Of a DNA stretch of 64,000 nucleotides, positions 28,109 to 36,863 are shown in pieces; the first letter of the stretch is position 1, and each line of letters opens with the position of its first letter. The DNA is from Ruegeria pomeroyi (lineage in GTDB: Bacteria > Pseudomonadota > Alphaproteobacteria > Rhodobacterales > Rhodobacteraceae), in contig NZ_JAGQAG010000001.1 of NCBI RefSeq assembly GCF_021405525.1, positions 1,550,001 through 1,614,000 of the forward strand, written 5' to 3'. The position numbers and the translations under genes were made by a program. A model generated the notes under the pieces. The model did no database searches. It worked only from the letters and a program-made list of their open reading frames with translations, and was not told the DNA's origin.

Positions 28109-29149
28109 TTACCCGGTCACCCTCCAATGCAGCGGGAAGCCGGGATCGAAGACGGTGACGGTGTGGTCCGCGACGGGCAGGGTCTTGGGGATGTCGAGCG
28201 GGTCAAGCTTGCTGAGTGTGATCGTGTCGGCATTGATAGGCAGGCCATAAAAGGCGGGACCGTTCAGCGAGGTAAAGCCTTCCAGCTTGTCCAATGCGCC
28301 CGCCTGTTCGAATACATGGGCAAGGCAGGAGAGTGCTATGGGCGCAGTGAAGCAGCCTGCGGCACAGCATTCTGCCTCCTTGGCATGGGTGGGATGAGGT
28401 GCGCTGTCGGTGCCGAGGAAATAGCGCGCATCGCCCGAGGTGGCGGCAGCGACCAGCGCCTCGCGGTGCTGGCGGCGCTTGAGAATCGGCAGGCAGTAGT
28501 AATGCGGGCGCATACCGCCCACCAGCATGTCATTGCGGTCGAACATCAGATGCTGGACAGTGATCGTCGCCCCCAGGCCCTCGGGGTTGGCCGCCACGTA
28601 ATCGGCACCGTCCTTTGTGGTGATGTGCTCCATGATCACGCGCAGCCCCGGCATCGTGCGGCGGATCGGGTCCAGCACCCGGTCGATGAACACCGCCTCG
28701 CGGTCGAAAATGTCGATCTCGCGATCGGTGACCTCGCCATGTACGCAGAGCGGACAGCCGATTTCGGCCATGCGTTCGAGTACCGGGCGCACCTTGTCAA
28801 AGTCCTTCACGCCGCTCGCGGAATTGGTGGTGGCGCCCGCCGGGTAGAGCTTGACCGAGGTGATCAGCCCGCTTGCATGGGCCGTCGCCAGATCGTCGGG
28901 ATCCGTGTCTTCGGTCAGATAGAGCGTCATCAGCGGTTCGAACGTCATGCCCTCGGGCAGCGCCGCCAGGATCCGTTCGCGATAGGCGGCCGCCTGCGCC
29001 CCGGTCACCACCGGCGGCACCAGGTTCGGCATGACGATGGCGCGGGCGAAATGGCGCGCGGTTTCAGGCAGGACGGCGGCCAGCATGGCGCCGTCGCGCA
29101 GATGCAGGTGCCAGTCGTCGGGGCGGCGGATCGTAAGGCTTTGGGTCAT
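28109..29149 (-). CDS. pyrC: Dihydroorotase (class II)
   Basis: This 346-residue zinc amidohydrolase closes carbamoyl-aspartate to dihydroorotate. The metal site HLHLRDG is at residues 14-20, the carboxylated lysine is in [12 protein letters not shown] near 100, CVHGE lies near 137, and GTDSAPH near 247. These match the class II PyrC of enteric bacteria. The stop codon abuts the tandem hairpins, with pyrE beyond. Confidence 0.96.
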   Translation of the reverse strand: MTQSLTIRRPDDWHLHLRDGAMLAAVLPETARHFARAIVMPNLVPPVVTGAQAAAYRERILAALPEGMTFEPLMTLYLTEDTDPDDLATAHASGLITSVKLYPAGATTNSASGVKDFDKVRPVLERMAEIGCPLCVHGEVTDREIDIFDREAVFIDRVLDPIRRTMPGLRVIMEHITTKDGADYVAANPEGLGATITVQHLMFDRNDMLVGGMRPHYYCLPILKRRQHREALVAAATSGDARYFLGTDSAPHPTHAKEAECCAAGCFTAPIALSCLAHVFEQAGALDKLEGFTSLNGPAFYGLPINADTITLSKLDPLDIPKTLPVADHTVTVFDPGFPLHWRVTG

Positions 29150-29254
29150 GCCGCCCCGCTAGCACAGGTGCGGCATTCGGGAAAGGGGGCGAGGCAATTT
29201 GCGCGGTTCTCAGGTGCGCGGTCGCGCGGCAGTCTTGAGGCTCTGGGGGACAAT

Positions 29255-29695
29255 ATGCGCCGGACTCTGACACTCGATCATATTTACGACGCCGATCCCG
29301 ATCGGCTGTTTCGCCTCGTCACTGATCTGGACACGCTGGATGCGGTAATTCATCCCTGGATGCGGCTGGATCATCTGCCCTCGGGGCCAGTGCATCAGGG
29401 GCAGGTAATCGATGTTGACCTGTCGCTGCTGGGTCTTTTTCCGTCACAGCCCTATCGGATGGAGGTCACCCTGTTCGACGCCACCACCCGACGCATGATA
29501 TCCGAGGAAACGGGCCATGGTCTGCGGTGTCTGGTGCACGCTTTACAGGTTCTGCCAGCCGGCGCGGGCGCGCGACTGGTCGACCGGATCGAGGTCGAGG
29601 CGGGTTGGCTGACACCGCTGCTCTTGTTCTGGCTTCGGGTCACCCATGCCTGGCGTCATCATGTGCGCAAGCGGCTGTTGCGGACTCAGGCCTGA
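29255..29695 (+). CDS. SRPBCC (START-like) family protein
   Basis: The 146-residue protein has the polyketide-cyclase/START-like pattern, with LDHIYDADPDRLFRLVTDLDTLDAVIHPWMR at the N-terminus, beta strands, and a long C-terminal helix. Such proteins hold hydrophobic ligands in a helix-grip cavity; no ligand can be inferred. GGGGGA precedes the ATG at 29255. Its 3' end overlaps the convergent downstream gene by ten bases. Confidence 0.75.
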   Translation: MRRTLTLDHIYDADPDRLFRLVTDLDTLDAVIHPWMRLDHLPSGPVHQGQVIDVDLSLLGLFPSQPYRMEVTLFDATTRRMISEETGHGLRCLVHALQVLPAGAGARLVDRIEVEAGWLTPLLLFWLRVTHAWRHHVRKRLLRTQA

Positions 29696-30645
29696 CCGGG
29701 GGGCGGCGCGAACTTCCCTGCGCGCGCGTCCTCTTCCAGCTCTTCCAGCCGCCGCCGAAACCGGCGCGCGGGCATCCGGGCGATCACGTTTCGGCAAAGT
29801 ACCATGTTCAGATAGGGCCGGTTCTGCCGGTCAAGAACGGCCACCAGCCCCTTGAGATAGCGCGGATAGGAGCGGCGGGCGCGATAGACCTGAAAGAAGC
29901 TTTTGGCATTCAGCTTGCCGGTGCCGGCCATCAGCAGGATTCGATAGAGCAGGTTCATATCCAACAAGCGCGCCTGCAACTCGGCCCCCATATAGCGCAT
30001 GCGTAGGCGGGTGACATTGTCGCGGGCAAACAGTGTCGCGTGCATCGCGTCGAGCGATTCGACCGGATCGTAAAGGATGAAGGCATGTTCCGCCGCATCC
30101 AGCATGTCGGGTGCATAGCCATAGCGGTCGGTGAACGAGACCCGGCGCATCTCGGTAAACCGGTCGTCCCATTCGGTCATGCGCGCATCCAGCGTTGCCT
30201 GCGGCTGCACTGCCACCACGGTGGCGCCGGGGGCGGCCACGGAAAACGCCGCCGCCGCATAGCCGCAAGGCCCGGCACCGTAAAAGACCACGCGTTCGAA
30301 ATCCTCGAAGAAGCCGTCATCAATCAGACGGTCGAAGAAGCCATAGACCTTGGGGTCGCGAAACCAGGTATCGCCGTCGGAGATGATGCACAGATGCGAC
30401 CAGCCCTTGGACTTGACCAGTTCGAAGCCAAAGGGCTGATGGGTTTCCGAAATCGAGCGAATGCCCTCGGCGGTTTCAAAGGTCACGAGCAGCGTCGGTT
30501 CACGGTCGATGAAGGTTGCAAAGTGGCGCGGGCCCAGTTCCTGGGCCATGCCGTCGGCCTCGGCCTGTTCCAGAAGCTTTTGCTTCCACACCTCACGACG
30601 GAATCCGGCGATGGATTCGTCGATGCTCGTCTTTGCGTCCTGCAT
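29686..30645 (-). CDS. Unknown protein, alpha/beta-hydrolase-like with degenerate nucleophile elbow
   Basis: The 319-residue protein has no catalytic motif I can name. The block VVFYGAGPCGYAAAAFSVAAPGATVVAVQPQATLD resembles the GxSxGGY elbow and following helix of esterase-like proteins. Glycine occupies the expected Ser position. It then has a charged, helical C-terminal third (ARMPARRFRRRLEELEEDARAG). Similar roseobacter proteins are, I believe, sometimes labelled phosphoadenosine phosphosulfate reductase, which the sequence does not support. It is last in the glycan cluster, 85 bases after the glycosyltransferase gene. Confidence 0.7.
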   Translation of the reverse strand: MQDAKTSIDESIAGFRREVWKQKLLEQAEADGMAQELGPRHFATFIDREPTLLVTFETAEGIRSISETHQPFGFELVKSKGWSHLCIISDGDTWFRDPKVYGFFDRLIDDGFFEDFERVVFYGAGPCGYAAAAFSVAAPGATVVAVQPQATLDARMTEWDDRFTEMRRVSFTDRYGYAPDMLDAAEHAFILYDPVESLDAMHATLFARDNVTRLRMRYMGAELQARLLDMNLLYRILLMAGTGKLNAKSFFQVYRARRSYPRYLKGLVAVLDRQNRPYLNMVLCRNVIARMPARRFRRRLEELEEDARAGKFAPPPGQA

Positions 30646-30730
30646 AACTGGTCCTCGATACTCCGGCCTCGTGGCGGGCAGGTTTCGAAGTCAGGATCTA
30701 GACGGGAATTGAGGCTAAATTGGGTAAATC

Positions 30731-31810
30731 TCAGGCCGGTTTCGGGTCGTTTTCCGGACCTTCTCCGGCGGATTCCAGGCGGCCCAGATTGGCGAACCCC
30801 ACCAGCGTGCGGGCCGAGGCGGCGCTGATCAGGCGCGAAGGCGGCGTCATGAGGAGCCGCGCGAACAGCGCCCGATAGGGTTCCTGCTTCATCAGGTCGG
30901 TAAAGCGTTTCTGCCGCCATTCCACCGCGCGCTTGTGCAGCCGCGCCAGTTTCGCATCGGCCAGCAGGGCCTGGCGCAACGCAGTGCTGCGTTCGTCATA
31001 TCGCAGGATCGAGTCGTCGCTATCGGTGTTGAAATTGCGCTCGACCCAGTAATCGACATCCAGCATGTGCTCGGAATGCACCGCGCGGCCGCGATCGGCC
31101 TTGAGCACGTAGCTTTCCATCGCGCCCAGCGGATAGTGGTTCAGTTGCGCCAACCCGTAATTGGGGCGGCCATAGCTGGAGAATATCCGGTTCTCGCGGA
31201 ACATTTCGTCCAGCGCGCGGCCGTGCCCGTCATACCAGTGCGAGCTTTCCAGCCGCTCGGGCACCGGGTTGCGCGGGCGGTGCACCCCCAGTTTGCGATA
31301 GGTGCCGTCGTTGCGATAGAGCGTCTTGAACATCGAGGCACGCCAGGGCCAGAACATGATCTCGGGGGCGCAGCGGGTGAACTGCCCGGTCACCGGTGCA
31401 TCCACGTAACGCGGTGTGTCGGAATTGCCGAACAGCCGCCAGGTCAGCGTGATCGCAGTGGCGCGCGGAAGCGCCTCGAACAGGGCCGACAGGCTGCCGT
31501 CGCCCACATGGATGTTGACGAATTCATCCACGTCCAGCGGCAGGATCCAGTCGGCCTGTTTCACCAGCCGGTGTTTCGAGGCCGCCTTGAGTGCCGTGAA
31601 CTGGATGCCCCCCTTGTCATAGGGGCCATCATTGCGCAGATGAACCAGCACGCCCATCTCGGCCAGCCGATCCAGCATCTGGTCGGTGCCGTCCTGGCAG
31701 TCATTTGAAAAGACTAGGAAATCCGTGAACCCCACCGCCTGGTGATGGGCCAGCCATTCGAGCAGAAACGCTGCTTCGTTGCGAACCGTCAGAACCGCCA
31801 GACTGCGCAT
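30731..31810 (-). CDS. Glycosyltransferase, GT2_4/GT92-like (paralogue A)
   Basis: The 359-residue protein starts AVLTVRNEAAFLLEWLAHHQAVGFTDFLVFSNDCQDGT, the family nucleotide-sugar-binding block. It then has the DxD motif in WILPLDVDEFVNIHVGDG (near residue 95) and the fingerprint ITLTWRLFGNSD. A later HYPLGAMESYVLKADRGRA block is shared with the paralogues at 32519 and 35580. It probably adds a sugar to a surface glycan; donor and acceptor are unknown. It lies six bases after the FkbM gene. Confidence 0.85.
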   Translation of the reverse strand: MRSLAVLTVRNEAAFLLEWLAHHQAVGFTDFLVFSNDCQDGTDQMLDRLAEMGVLVHLRNDGPYDKGGIQFTALKAASKHRLVKQADWILPLDVDEFVNIHVGDGSLSALFEALPRATAITLTWRLFGNSDTPRYVDAPVTGQFTRCAPEIMFWPWRASMFKTLYRNDGTYRKLGVHRPRNPVPERLESSHWYDGHGRALDEMFRENRIFSSYGRPNYGLAQLNHYPLGAMESYVLKADRGRAVHSEHMLDVDYWVERNFNTDSDDSILRYDERSTALRQALLADAKLARLHKRAVEWRQKRFTDLMKQEPYRALFARLLMTPPSRLISAASARTLVGFANLGRLESAGEGPENDPKPA

Positions 31811-31816
31811 GCGCCC

Positions 31817-32515
31817 TCACCAATCGCTGCGAAACACCGCGACCTTACCTTGGGACCAGCGCGGGAAGAAGACCAGACCGGCGCGGCGCATTGCCTCGAA
31901 TACGCGGGCGACGCCCTCTTTGCCCACCCATTGCGGATGCAGTTCGATCAGCACCGCGCGTAGACCGGACAGGTCAAGCTGCGGCAGCAGGTCCACCTCG
32001 GCCCCCTCGATATCGCAGACCAGCACGCTGGGCCGGATATCGGCCAACGCCTTGGCAGCGCCGCGCACGGGCACCTGCACCTTTTCCACCGTGTCGTCAT
32101 CCTCGGGCAGCGGCGCAAGCGAGCTGTCCAGGATCGAGGAGCGCTGATAAAATGTGCGCCGCCCGGGTTTGTCCCCCAGCAGCGCGTGGTGGATATGGGC
32201 GTTGGTGACGCCATTGGCGGCATGCACCGCTTCGATATAGGGGATCAGGCGCGGATTGGCCTCGAAACAGTGCACCTCGGCGGCGCGGGTCTTGGTGGCG
32301 ATCAGGGTCGACATGAAGCCGATACCGGCGCCCAACTCCATCACCACGTCGCCCTCTTTCATCATCCGATAGGCGGCACGCGCCTCCTTGGCCTCGTACC
32401 CGTCGGTGCGCAGCAACAGGCGCACCCGTTTCGGCAGGATGTCGGTATCGAGTGGAAAACGCATCCCGCGCGAGGTCAGGAACTTGCCGTCATGGGTCTG
32501 CGATCCGTCTGCCAT
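31817..32515 (-). CDS. FkbM-family SAM methyltransferase
   Basis: The 232-residue protein has SAM motif VVMELGAGIGFMSTLIA near residue 55, acidic motif HCFEANPRLIPYIEAVHAANGV, and VLVCDIEGAEVDLLPQ (the FkbM DIEGxE block). FkbM enzymes O-methylate sugars or polyketides; given its neighbours, a glycan hydroxyl is the likely target. It is packed three bases from the fusion gene and six from glycosyltransferase A, so it belongs to the same transcript. Confidence 0.88.
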   Translation of the reverse strand: MADGSQTHDGKFLTSRGMRFPLDTDILPKRVRLLLRTDGYEAKEARAAYRMMKEGDVVMELGAGIGFMSTLIATKTRAAEVHCFEANPRLIPYIEAVHAANGVTNAHIHHALLGDKPGRRTFYQRSSILDSSLAPLPEDDDTVEKVQVPVRGAAKALADIRPSVLVCDIEGAEVDLLPQLDLSGLRAVLIELHPQWVGKEGVARVFEAMRRAGLVFFPRWSQGKVAVFRSDW

Positions 32516-32518
32516 GGC

Positions 32519-34894
32519 TCAGCTCTCCACATCCAGCGCCAGCGCATAAGCGACCCGTTCGGTGCCGGTCAGCTGTACTTCCAGCGCCTGTTTGTATAGG
32601 GCCTCGAACTCGGGCATGCCATGCAGTTCGGCGGCCTTGGCCCGGTGCCAGTCAAGCCCCGCCGCATGCAGGTCGCGCAGGGTGTCATCCTGCATCAGCC
32701 GGTCATATTCGGCGCGCATCCGGGGCAGGTTGCGCTTGATCGTGACATCGCGGTGGTCGTTCCAGTCCATCCGGATCCAATAGTTCAGCCCGATCGAGCG
32801 ATCCACATGCAGCGCCCGGCCGCGCTGGCGCTTGACCAGGAAACTCTCGGCGCTGCGCAGCGCGTAATGGTTGAGCTGGAGCAGGTCGTAGCCGATGGAT
32901 TTCTTGGAGTTGCGCCAGCCCGATTTCAGCGCCTCGCCGGTCATGTCCTGGCCCGAGCCATTGACCCATTTCACCTGTGCTTCAAAGGCTTCGTCCAGCT
33001 TGTTGGGGCGGTGGCAGCTGATCTTCTCATAGGCGCCGATATTGCGGAACATGGTCTTGAAGCCCCAGACCGTATGCGGCTTGGGGCAGTATTTGGGCGC
33101 ACAGGCATCGAACTGGTCGATGACGAATTCGTCCTTCAGTTCGGTCACGCCGTTATGGCCGAACAGCCGCCAGGTCATCGCCACATTGGTGGCCTCGGGG
33201 GCGGCGGCAAAGAAATCGTCCAGCGTGCCGTTGCCGCAACGGATATTGATGAACTCGTCGACGTCGATATGGATGATCCAGTCGCTGTTTTTCAGCACCG
33301 GTTCCTTAAGCGCCTCGTTCAGCGCGTGCTGCTGGGGAGAGTTGCCCTTCCAGTTGTCGTTGTTGCGGTGCTGAAGCACGCCAAGCGCCTGCAACCGGTC
33401 GAGAATTTCGCTGGTGCCGTCAGAGCAATCGTTGGTGTAGATCAGGAAATTGTCGACCCCGATGGCGCGGTGATAGGCCACCCATTCGAGGATATAGGGG
33501 GCCTCGTTCTTCATGCAGCCGACGATGATATTGCCGGTCTTGCCCTTGGCCAGCTTGCGCGGCTTGGCGGGGGCAAAGGCGGCGGCCAGCTGTTCCTCAT
33601 CCACCGCGCCGATGCGGTTATGCGGCGCGTAGGAGGATTTGCGCAGCTTCTCGAAATTCTGTACCGCCAGCGGCGGCATCAGCCGGCGGGCGGTCTCGCT
33701 GAGGCTGTTGTCGCTTTCGGCCTCAACCTGCGGGGCGATGGCGGCTGTGGTCCCGGGGGTCTCGCCCGTGACCTGCTCGGCGCGGGTGGCCAGCTGTTCG
33801 GCGCTCAGCTTGTCGATCCGCCAGCGCGCCGCCAGCAGGTATTGCGAGGCGCGAAAGCCGCGCTCGGGATCGGCCTCGACCCAGTCGGCGGCGGGCGGCG
33901 GGGTGAACTGCTCCTCGTTCAGGCCGGGATGGTCTAGCATCAGGGCGCTGTTGGCGGCCTCGAACCGGGCCGATATCGCGGCCAGCCCATCCGGCGCCGG
34001 AGGCGGGCCGTCTACGGCCAACTCGTCCAGCAGGCTGCGCCACAGTTGCCGTGTCACAACCTTGTCGCCATTGGCCATATAGCGCAGCAGCAATTCATTG
34101 AACCGGCGCTGGCGCGACAGGGCGGCGGCCGAGGGCAGGGGGGTGGCCAAGGTCGGCTCGGCCCGCCCGATGCCGCGCGTGATGCCGAACATCTCGCGCA
34201 CCAGCTCGGTCGCGCCGGGGCTGGCCAGATCGGCAGGATCGTGAGAAAACAGCCGCACCGCTCCGGTGCCAAACCCCTCTTCCCACAGAGCCACCAGCCC
34301 GACGAGGTCGAGCCAGAAGGCTGGCCCCTGCGTCTCCTCGAACATGCCCCGGATCGGGTCGATGTCGGGCATCGCGGCGATGGCCGCCCGCCACCAGCCG
34401 GGCGCGCCGATCAACTCCAGCTCTTGCTCCAACGGCGCGGCGCGGCCTTCCGTAACCCGGGCGGCATAGTGATCCAGCAACATGCGCGCAGGGTCGCTCA
34501 CCGTGGCGACCACTTGGATGTCATCGGAGAGAGGTGCAAGCAGGTCGCGCAGCCGCGCCACTTCGGATGGGCGGTGGATCGAGCTGGCCATTTGTGCCGC
34601 CGACAGGATCAGCGTGTCGGGGCGGGTGGCGGCGATCTCGGCGCGCAGCCCTTCGATCATCGCCTCGCGCAGCTGTGCCTGCGCCTCGGGCGCGGCATAG
34701 CCACGGTTATAGCGGAACGGGTCCACATGGTCGGGATCGGTCACCGCCATGTAAAGGCGCATGTGGTTGCGGTTGCCGGGGCTTCGGGCGAACAGCACGC
34801 CCTGCGATTTCAGCCCTTCGCGTTTGTCCGACAGGATCGACTGGATGCGGTCCGCACCCGTTGTTTCGGGACCGATATGAAGGACGATACGCAT
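32519..34894 (-). CDS. Fusion: degenerate sulfotransferase-like N-terminus plus GT2_4/GT92-like glycosyltransferase
   Basis: In this 791-residue two-part protein, residues 1 to about 380 begin VLHIGPETTGADRIQ, the layout of the sulfotransferase PAPS loop HIGxxKTGTTxIQ. The lysine and both threonines are replaced, so PAPS binding is doubtful. Residues from about 455 on form a complete paralogue of the neighbouring glycosyltransferases (GCMKNEAPYILEWVAYHRAIGV, IHIDVDEFINI, MTWRLFGHNG, LNHYALRSAESFLVKRQRGRA). The start overlaps the sulfotransferase stop by one base (TGATG). It probably acts on a surface polysaccharide. Confidence 0.85.
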   Translation of the reverse strand: MRIVLHIGPETTGADRIQSILSDKREGLKSQGVLFARSPGNRNHMRLYMAVTDPDHVDPFRYNRGYAAPEAQAQLREAMIEGLRAEIAATRPDTLILSAAQMASSIHRPSEVARLRDLLAPLSDDIQVVATVSDPARMLLDHYAARVTEGRAAPLEQELELIGAPGWWRAAIAAMPDIDPIRGMFEETQGPAFWLDLVGLVALWEEGFGTGAVRLFSHDPADLASPGATELVREMFGITRGIGRAEPTLATPLPSAAALSRQRRFNELLLRYMANGDKVVTRQLWRSLLDELAVDGPPPAPDGLAAISARFEAANSALMLDHPGLNEEQFTPPPAADWVEADPERGFRASQYLLAARWRIDKLSAEQLATRAEQVTGETPGTTAAIAPQVEAESDNSLSETARRLMPPLAVQNFEKLRKSSYAPHNRIGAVDEEQLAAAFAPAKPRKLAKGKTGNIIVGCMKNEAPYILEWVAYHRAIGVDNFLIYTNDCSDGTSEILDRLQALGVLQHRNNDNWKGNSPQQHALNEALKEPVLKNSDWIIHIDVDEFINIRCGNGTLDDFFAAAPEATNVAMTWRLFGHNGVTELKDEFVIDQFDACAPKYCPKPHTVWGFKTMFRNIGAYEKISCHRPNKLDEAFEAQVKWVNGSGQDMTGEALKSGWRNSKKSIGYDLLQLNHYALRSAESFLVKRQRGRALHVDRSIGLNYWIRMDWNDHRDVTIKRNLPRMRAEYDRLMQDDTLRDLHAAGLDWHRAKAAELHGMPEFEALYKQALEVQLTGTERVAYALALDVES

Positions 34895-35580
34895 CAGCTG
34901 GTCTGATCCTCACTCGGGGTCGCGTCTGGCTCGGACACCGTTTCTGTGACGGTCTCTGCGCCGGTTTCGGGGTTCTCGTTCACGGTGCCCCACCAACGGA
35001 TCGGCAGGCCGAGAAAGGCACCGATCCGGGCCGGGGCTTCGGGGTCGAGAATGTCATATTCCAGAAAGCGCGGATCGCCCGCGAAGACCCGGCGGCAGAA
35101 ACGGTTGTGCCCGTCGATCCAGCGCACGATTTCCGCCGGTGTCCGACCGTATTTGCCCGGCAGACCCGGCACGTCGAAGATGCGCAGCCGCTTGCGGCCC
35201 AGATTGGTCCAGCGGATCATGCTGTTGGCCTGCGCCTCGGGGTCGCGATAGGACAGGATGAATCTCGCCCCCGGATGCCGTTCGATGATCGCCTCGAGCA
35301 GGCCCCAATCGGTTTGCGGCCAGCGGTTCAGCTCGCCGCCCACCACGTTGATCTCGCTTAGCGCGTCGAACTCATCAAGCAGATGCAGCGGGTCGCCGGT
35401 TTCGAAATAGCCGCGATACATCAGATCGCCCAGGAAATGGCGCGCCACCTCTGGGTTTGTCGACTGGAACTTGCGCACCTTCCAGTCCGCCACTTTCAGC
35501 CCCGAGGCGCGCAATGCCACTCCCAGCGTGGTGGTGCCCGATTTGGGCAGGCCCAGATTGATCACCCTGAGCCTGGCCAT
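34894..35580 (-). CDS. Sulfotransferase family protein
   Basis: The 228-residue protein has the intact 5'-phosphosulfate loop NLGLPKSGTTTLGVAL at residues 8-23 and a 3'-phosphate-type segment FILSYRDPEAQANSMIRW near residue 105. WGTVNENPETG lies near the C-terminus. It transfers sulfate from PAPS, probably to a sugar given the adjacent glycosyltransferases. It ends with an unusual Thr/Glu-rich tail. Both junctions use TGATG overlaps, so it is translationally coupled to the genes on either side. Confidence 0.87.
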   Translation of the reverse strand: MARLRVINLGLPKSGTTTLGVALRASGLKVADWKVRKFQSTNPEVARHFLGDLMYRGYFETGDPLHLLDEFDALSEINVVGGELNRWPQTDWGLLEAIIERHPGARFILSYRDPEAQANSMIRWTNLGRKRLRIFDVPGLPGKYGRTPAEIVRWIDGHNRFCRRVFAGDPRFLEYDILDPEAPARIGAFLGLPIRWWGTVNENPETGAETVTETVSEPDATPSEDQTS

Positions 35581-36632
35581 CAGAGTATCCCCATCTCTTG
35601 CAGCAATGCTTCTTCGCCCGGTGGTAGGGTCGAGGCGGCGCGCAGCTGCGCCTGCATCTCGCGATAGGCGGGCTGGTTCAGCAGGGCGGCACATTTCTCG
35701 CGGTGCAGGCGCACCGCCTCGTCATGCAGCGCGCCGATCTCGCGATGAGCCTTGATCCGCTCCAAGGCATCCTCCAGCGCGGGCAGGTAGCGTGCGATAC
35801 TGGTATCCTGCCAGGCCGGGTCGTTCCGCTCGCGCCAATAGGTGTCGTCAAAGGCCCTGTTTTCGCGGTTCACATCGCCCCGGTCGTTCTTGACCAGGTA
35901 GCTGTCCAGCGAGCGCAGCGCATAGTGGTTGAGCGTCGCGAAGTCGCGCGCGCCCTTGGCCGGAAACTTGCGGATGCGGCGCGGATTGGCCGCGACCAGG
36001 AACTTGTGCGGCACCTGCCGGCCCGACCCATCTGCCCAGGCCAGCCCCTTCTTCTTGCCCTGCTTCTTGCTGAAAAAGGGCCGGTGCGCGCCGAAATACT
36101 GCAAGGGAAAGTCGCGCCGGGTCAGCGATTTGACCTCGATCGCGGTCTCGCCGCACCAGATGTCGGGATTGTGAGAGCGGGTGAACTGCGCGATCACAGG
36201 CCGGTCCTCGAACCCGTCGATGCCGTCATTGGCGAAGAACTGGAAATGCACCGAGATCGCCGCCGGGTCGCCACAGGCGGCGATCAGCGCGGGGATTGTG
36301 TTGTCGCCCACATGGATGTTCAGGAACTCGTCGACATCGGCGATCCAGACCCAGTCGGCGGCCTGAACCACGGTGCGATGGGCGGCATCCTTCAGCGCCT
36401 CCATCTGGTAATTGCGCCCCTCTGCCGGGTTGGGCAGATGCACCACGTTGCCACACAGATCGGCCAACTCGGTGCCACCAGCGGCCAGCGCGTCCAGCAG
36501 CCGGTCGGTGCCATCGGAACAGTCATTGGAATAGAACAGGAAATCGGTGACCCCGATCAACCGGTTGAACGCGATCCATTCCAGCAGGAATGGCCCCTCG
36601 TTCTTGACGCAGGTCACCGCCGTTATCCGCAT
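35580..36632 (-). CDS. Glycosyltransferase, GT2_4/GT92-like (paralogue B)
   Basis: This 350-residue protein is the first gene of the cluster. It has VTCVKNEGPFLLEWIAFNRLIGVTDFLFYSNDCSDGT, DxD in WIADVDEFLNIHVGDN near residue 100, and LNHYALRSLDSYLVKNDRGDV. An inserted basic loop (FFSKKQGKKKGLAWADGSG) is absent from paralogue A. The ATG at 36632 has GGGGCAAG upstream and gives the conserved start; the longer frame overlaps the divergent MoxR gene. The 231-base gap upstream must hold the cluster promoter. Confidence 0.86.
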   Translation of the reverse strand: MRITAVTCVKNEGPFLLEWIAFNRLIGVTDFLFYSNDCSDGTDRLLDALAAGGTELADLCGNVVHLPNPAEGRNYQMEALKDAAHRTVVQAADWVWIADVDEFLNIHVGDNTIPALIAACGDPAAISVHFQFFANDGIDGFEDRPVIAQFTRSHNPDIWCGETAIEVKSLTRRDFPLQYFGAHRPFFSKKQGKKKGLAWADGSGRQVPHKFLVAANPRRIRKFPAKGARDFATLNHYALRSLDSYLVKNDRGDVNRENRAFDDTYWRERNDPAWQDTSIARYLPALEDALERIKAHREIGALHDEAVRLHREKCAALLNQPAYREMQAQLRAASTLPPGEEALLQEMGIL

Positions 36633-36863
36633 GCACTTGCCCCGGTTGCCCTGGAATAGATTGCTGTCATCGCCTGTTTGCGGGCGGTTTTCCCGCCCTC
36701 CGATTGTTTCCAATGTCATGACATTTGCGCGTACAAGCGTCAACAGACCCCTAAGAGTTAGACTATCGTCGCAGTCCTTGTGTCGCAAAACCGCCCCTCT
36801 GCCGCTTGACGCGGGCGCGCCGGTGATGCCCCATTGGGAGCAACACACGGAACGGGGACAGAC

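Noticed and set aside
29686-30645. Phosphoadenosine phosphosulfate reductase
   Set aside because: It lacks the SxGxxS nucleotide loop and the ECGIH catalytic Cys seen in the true CysH at 46896-47657.
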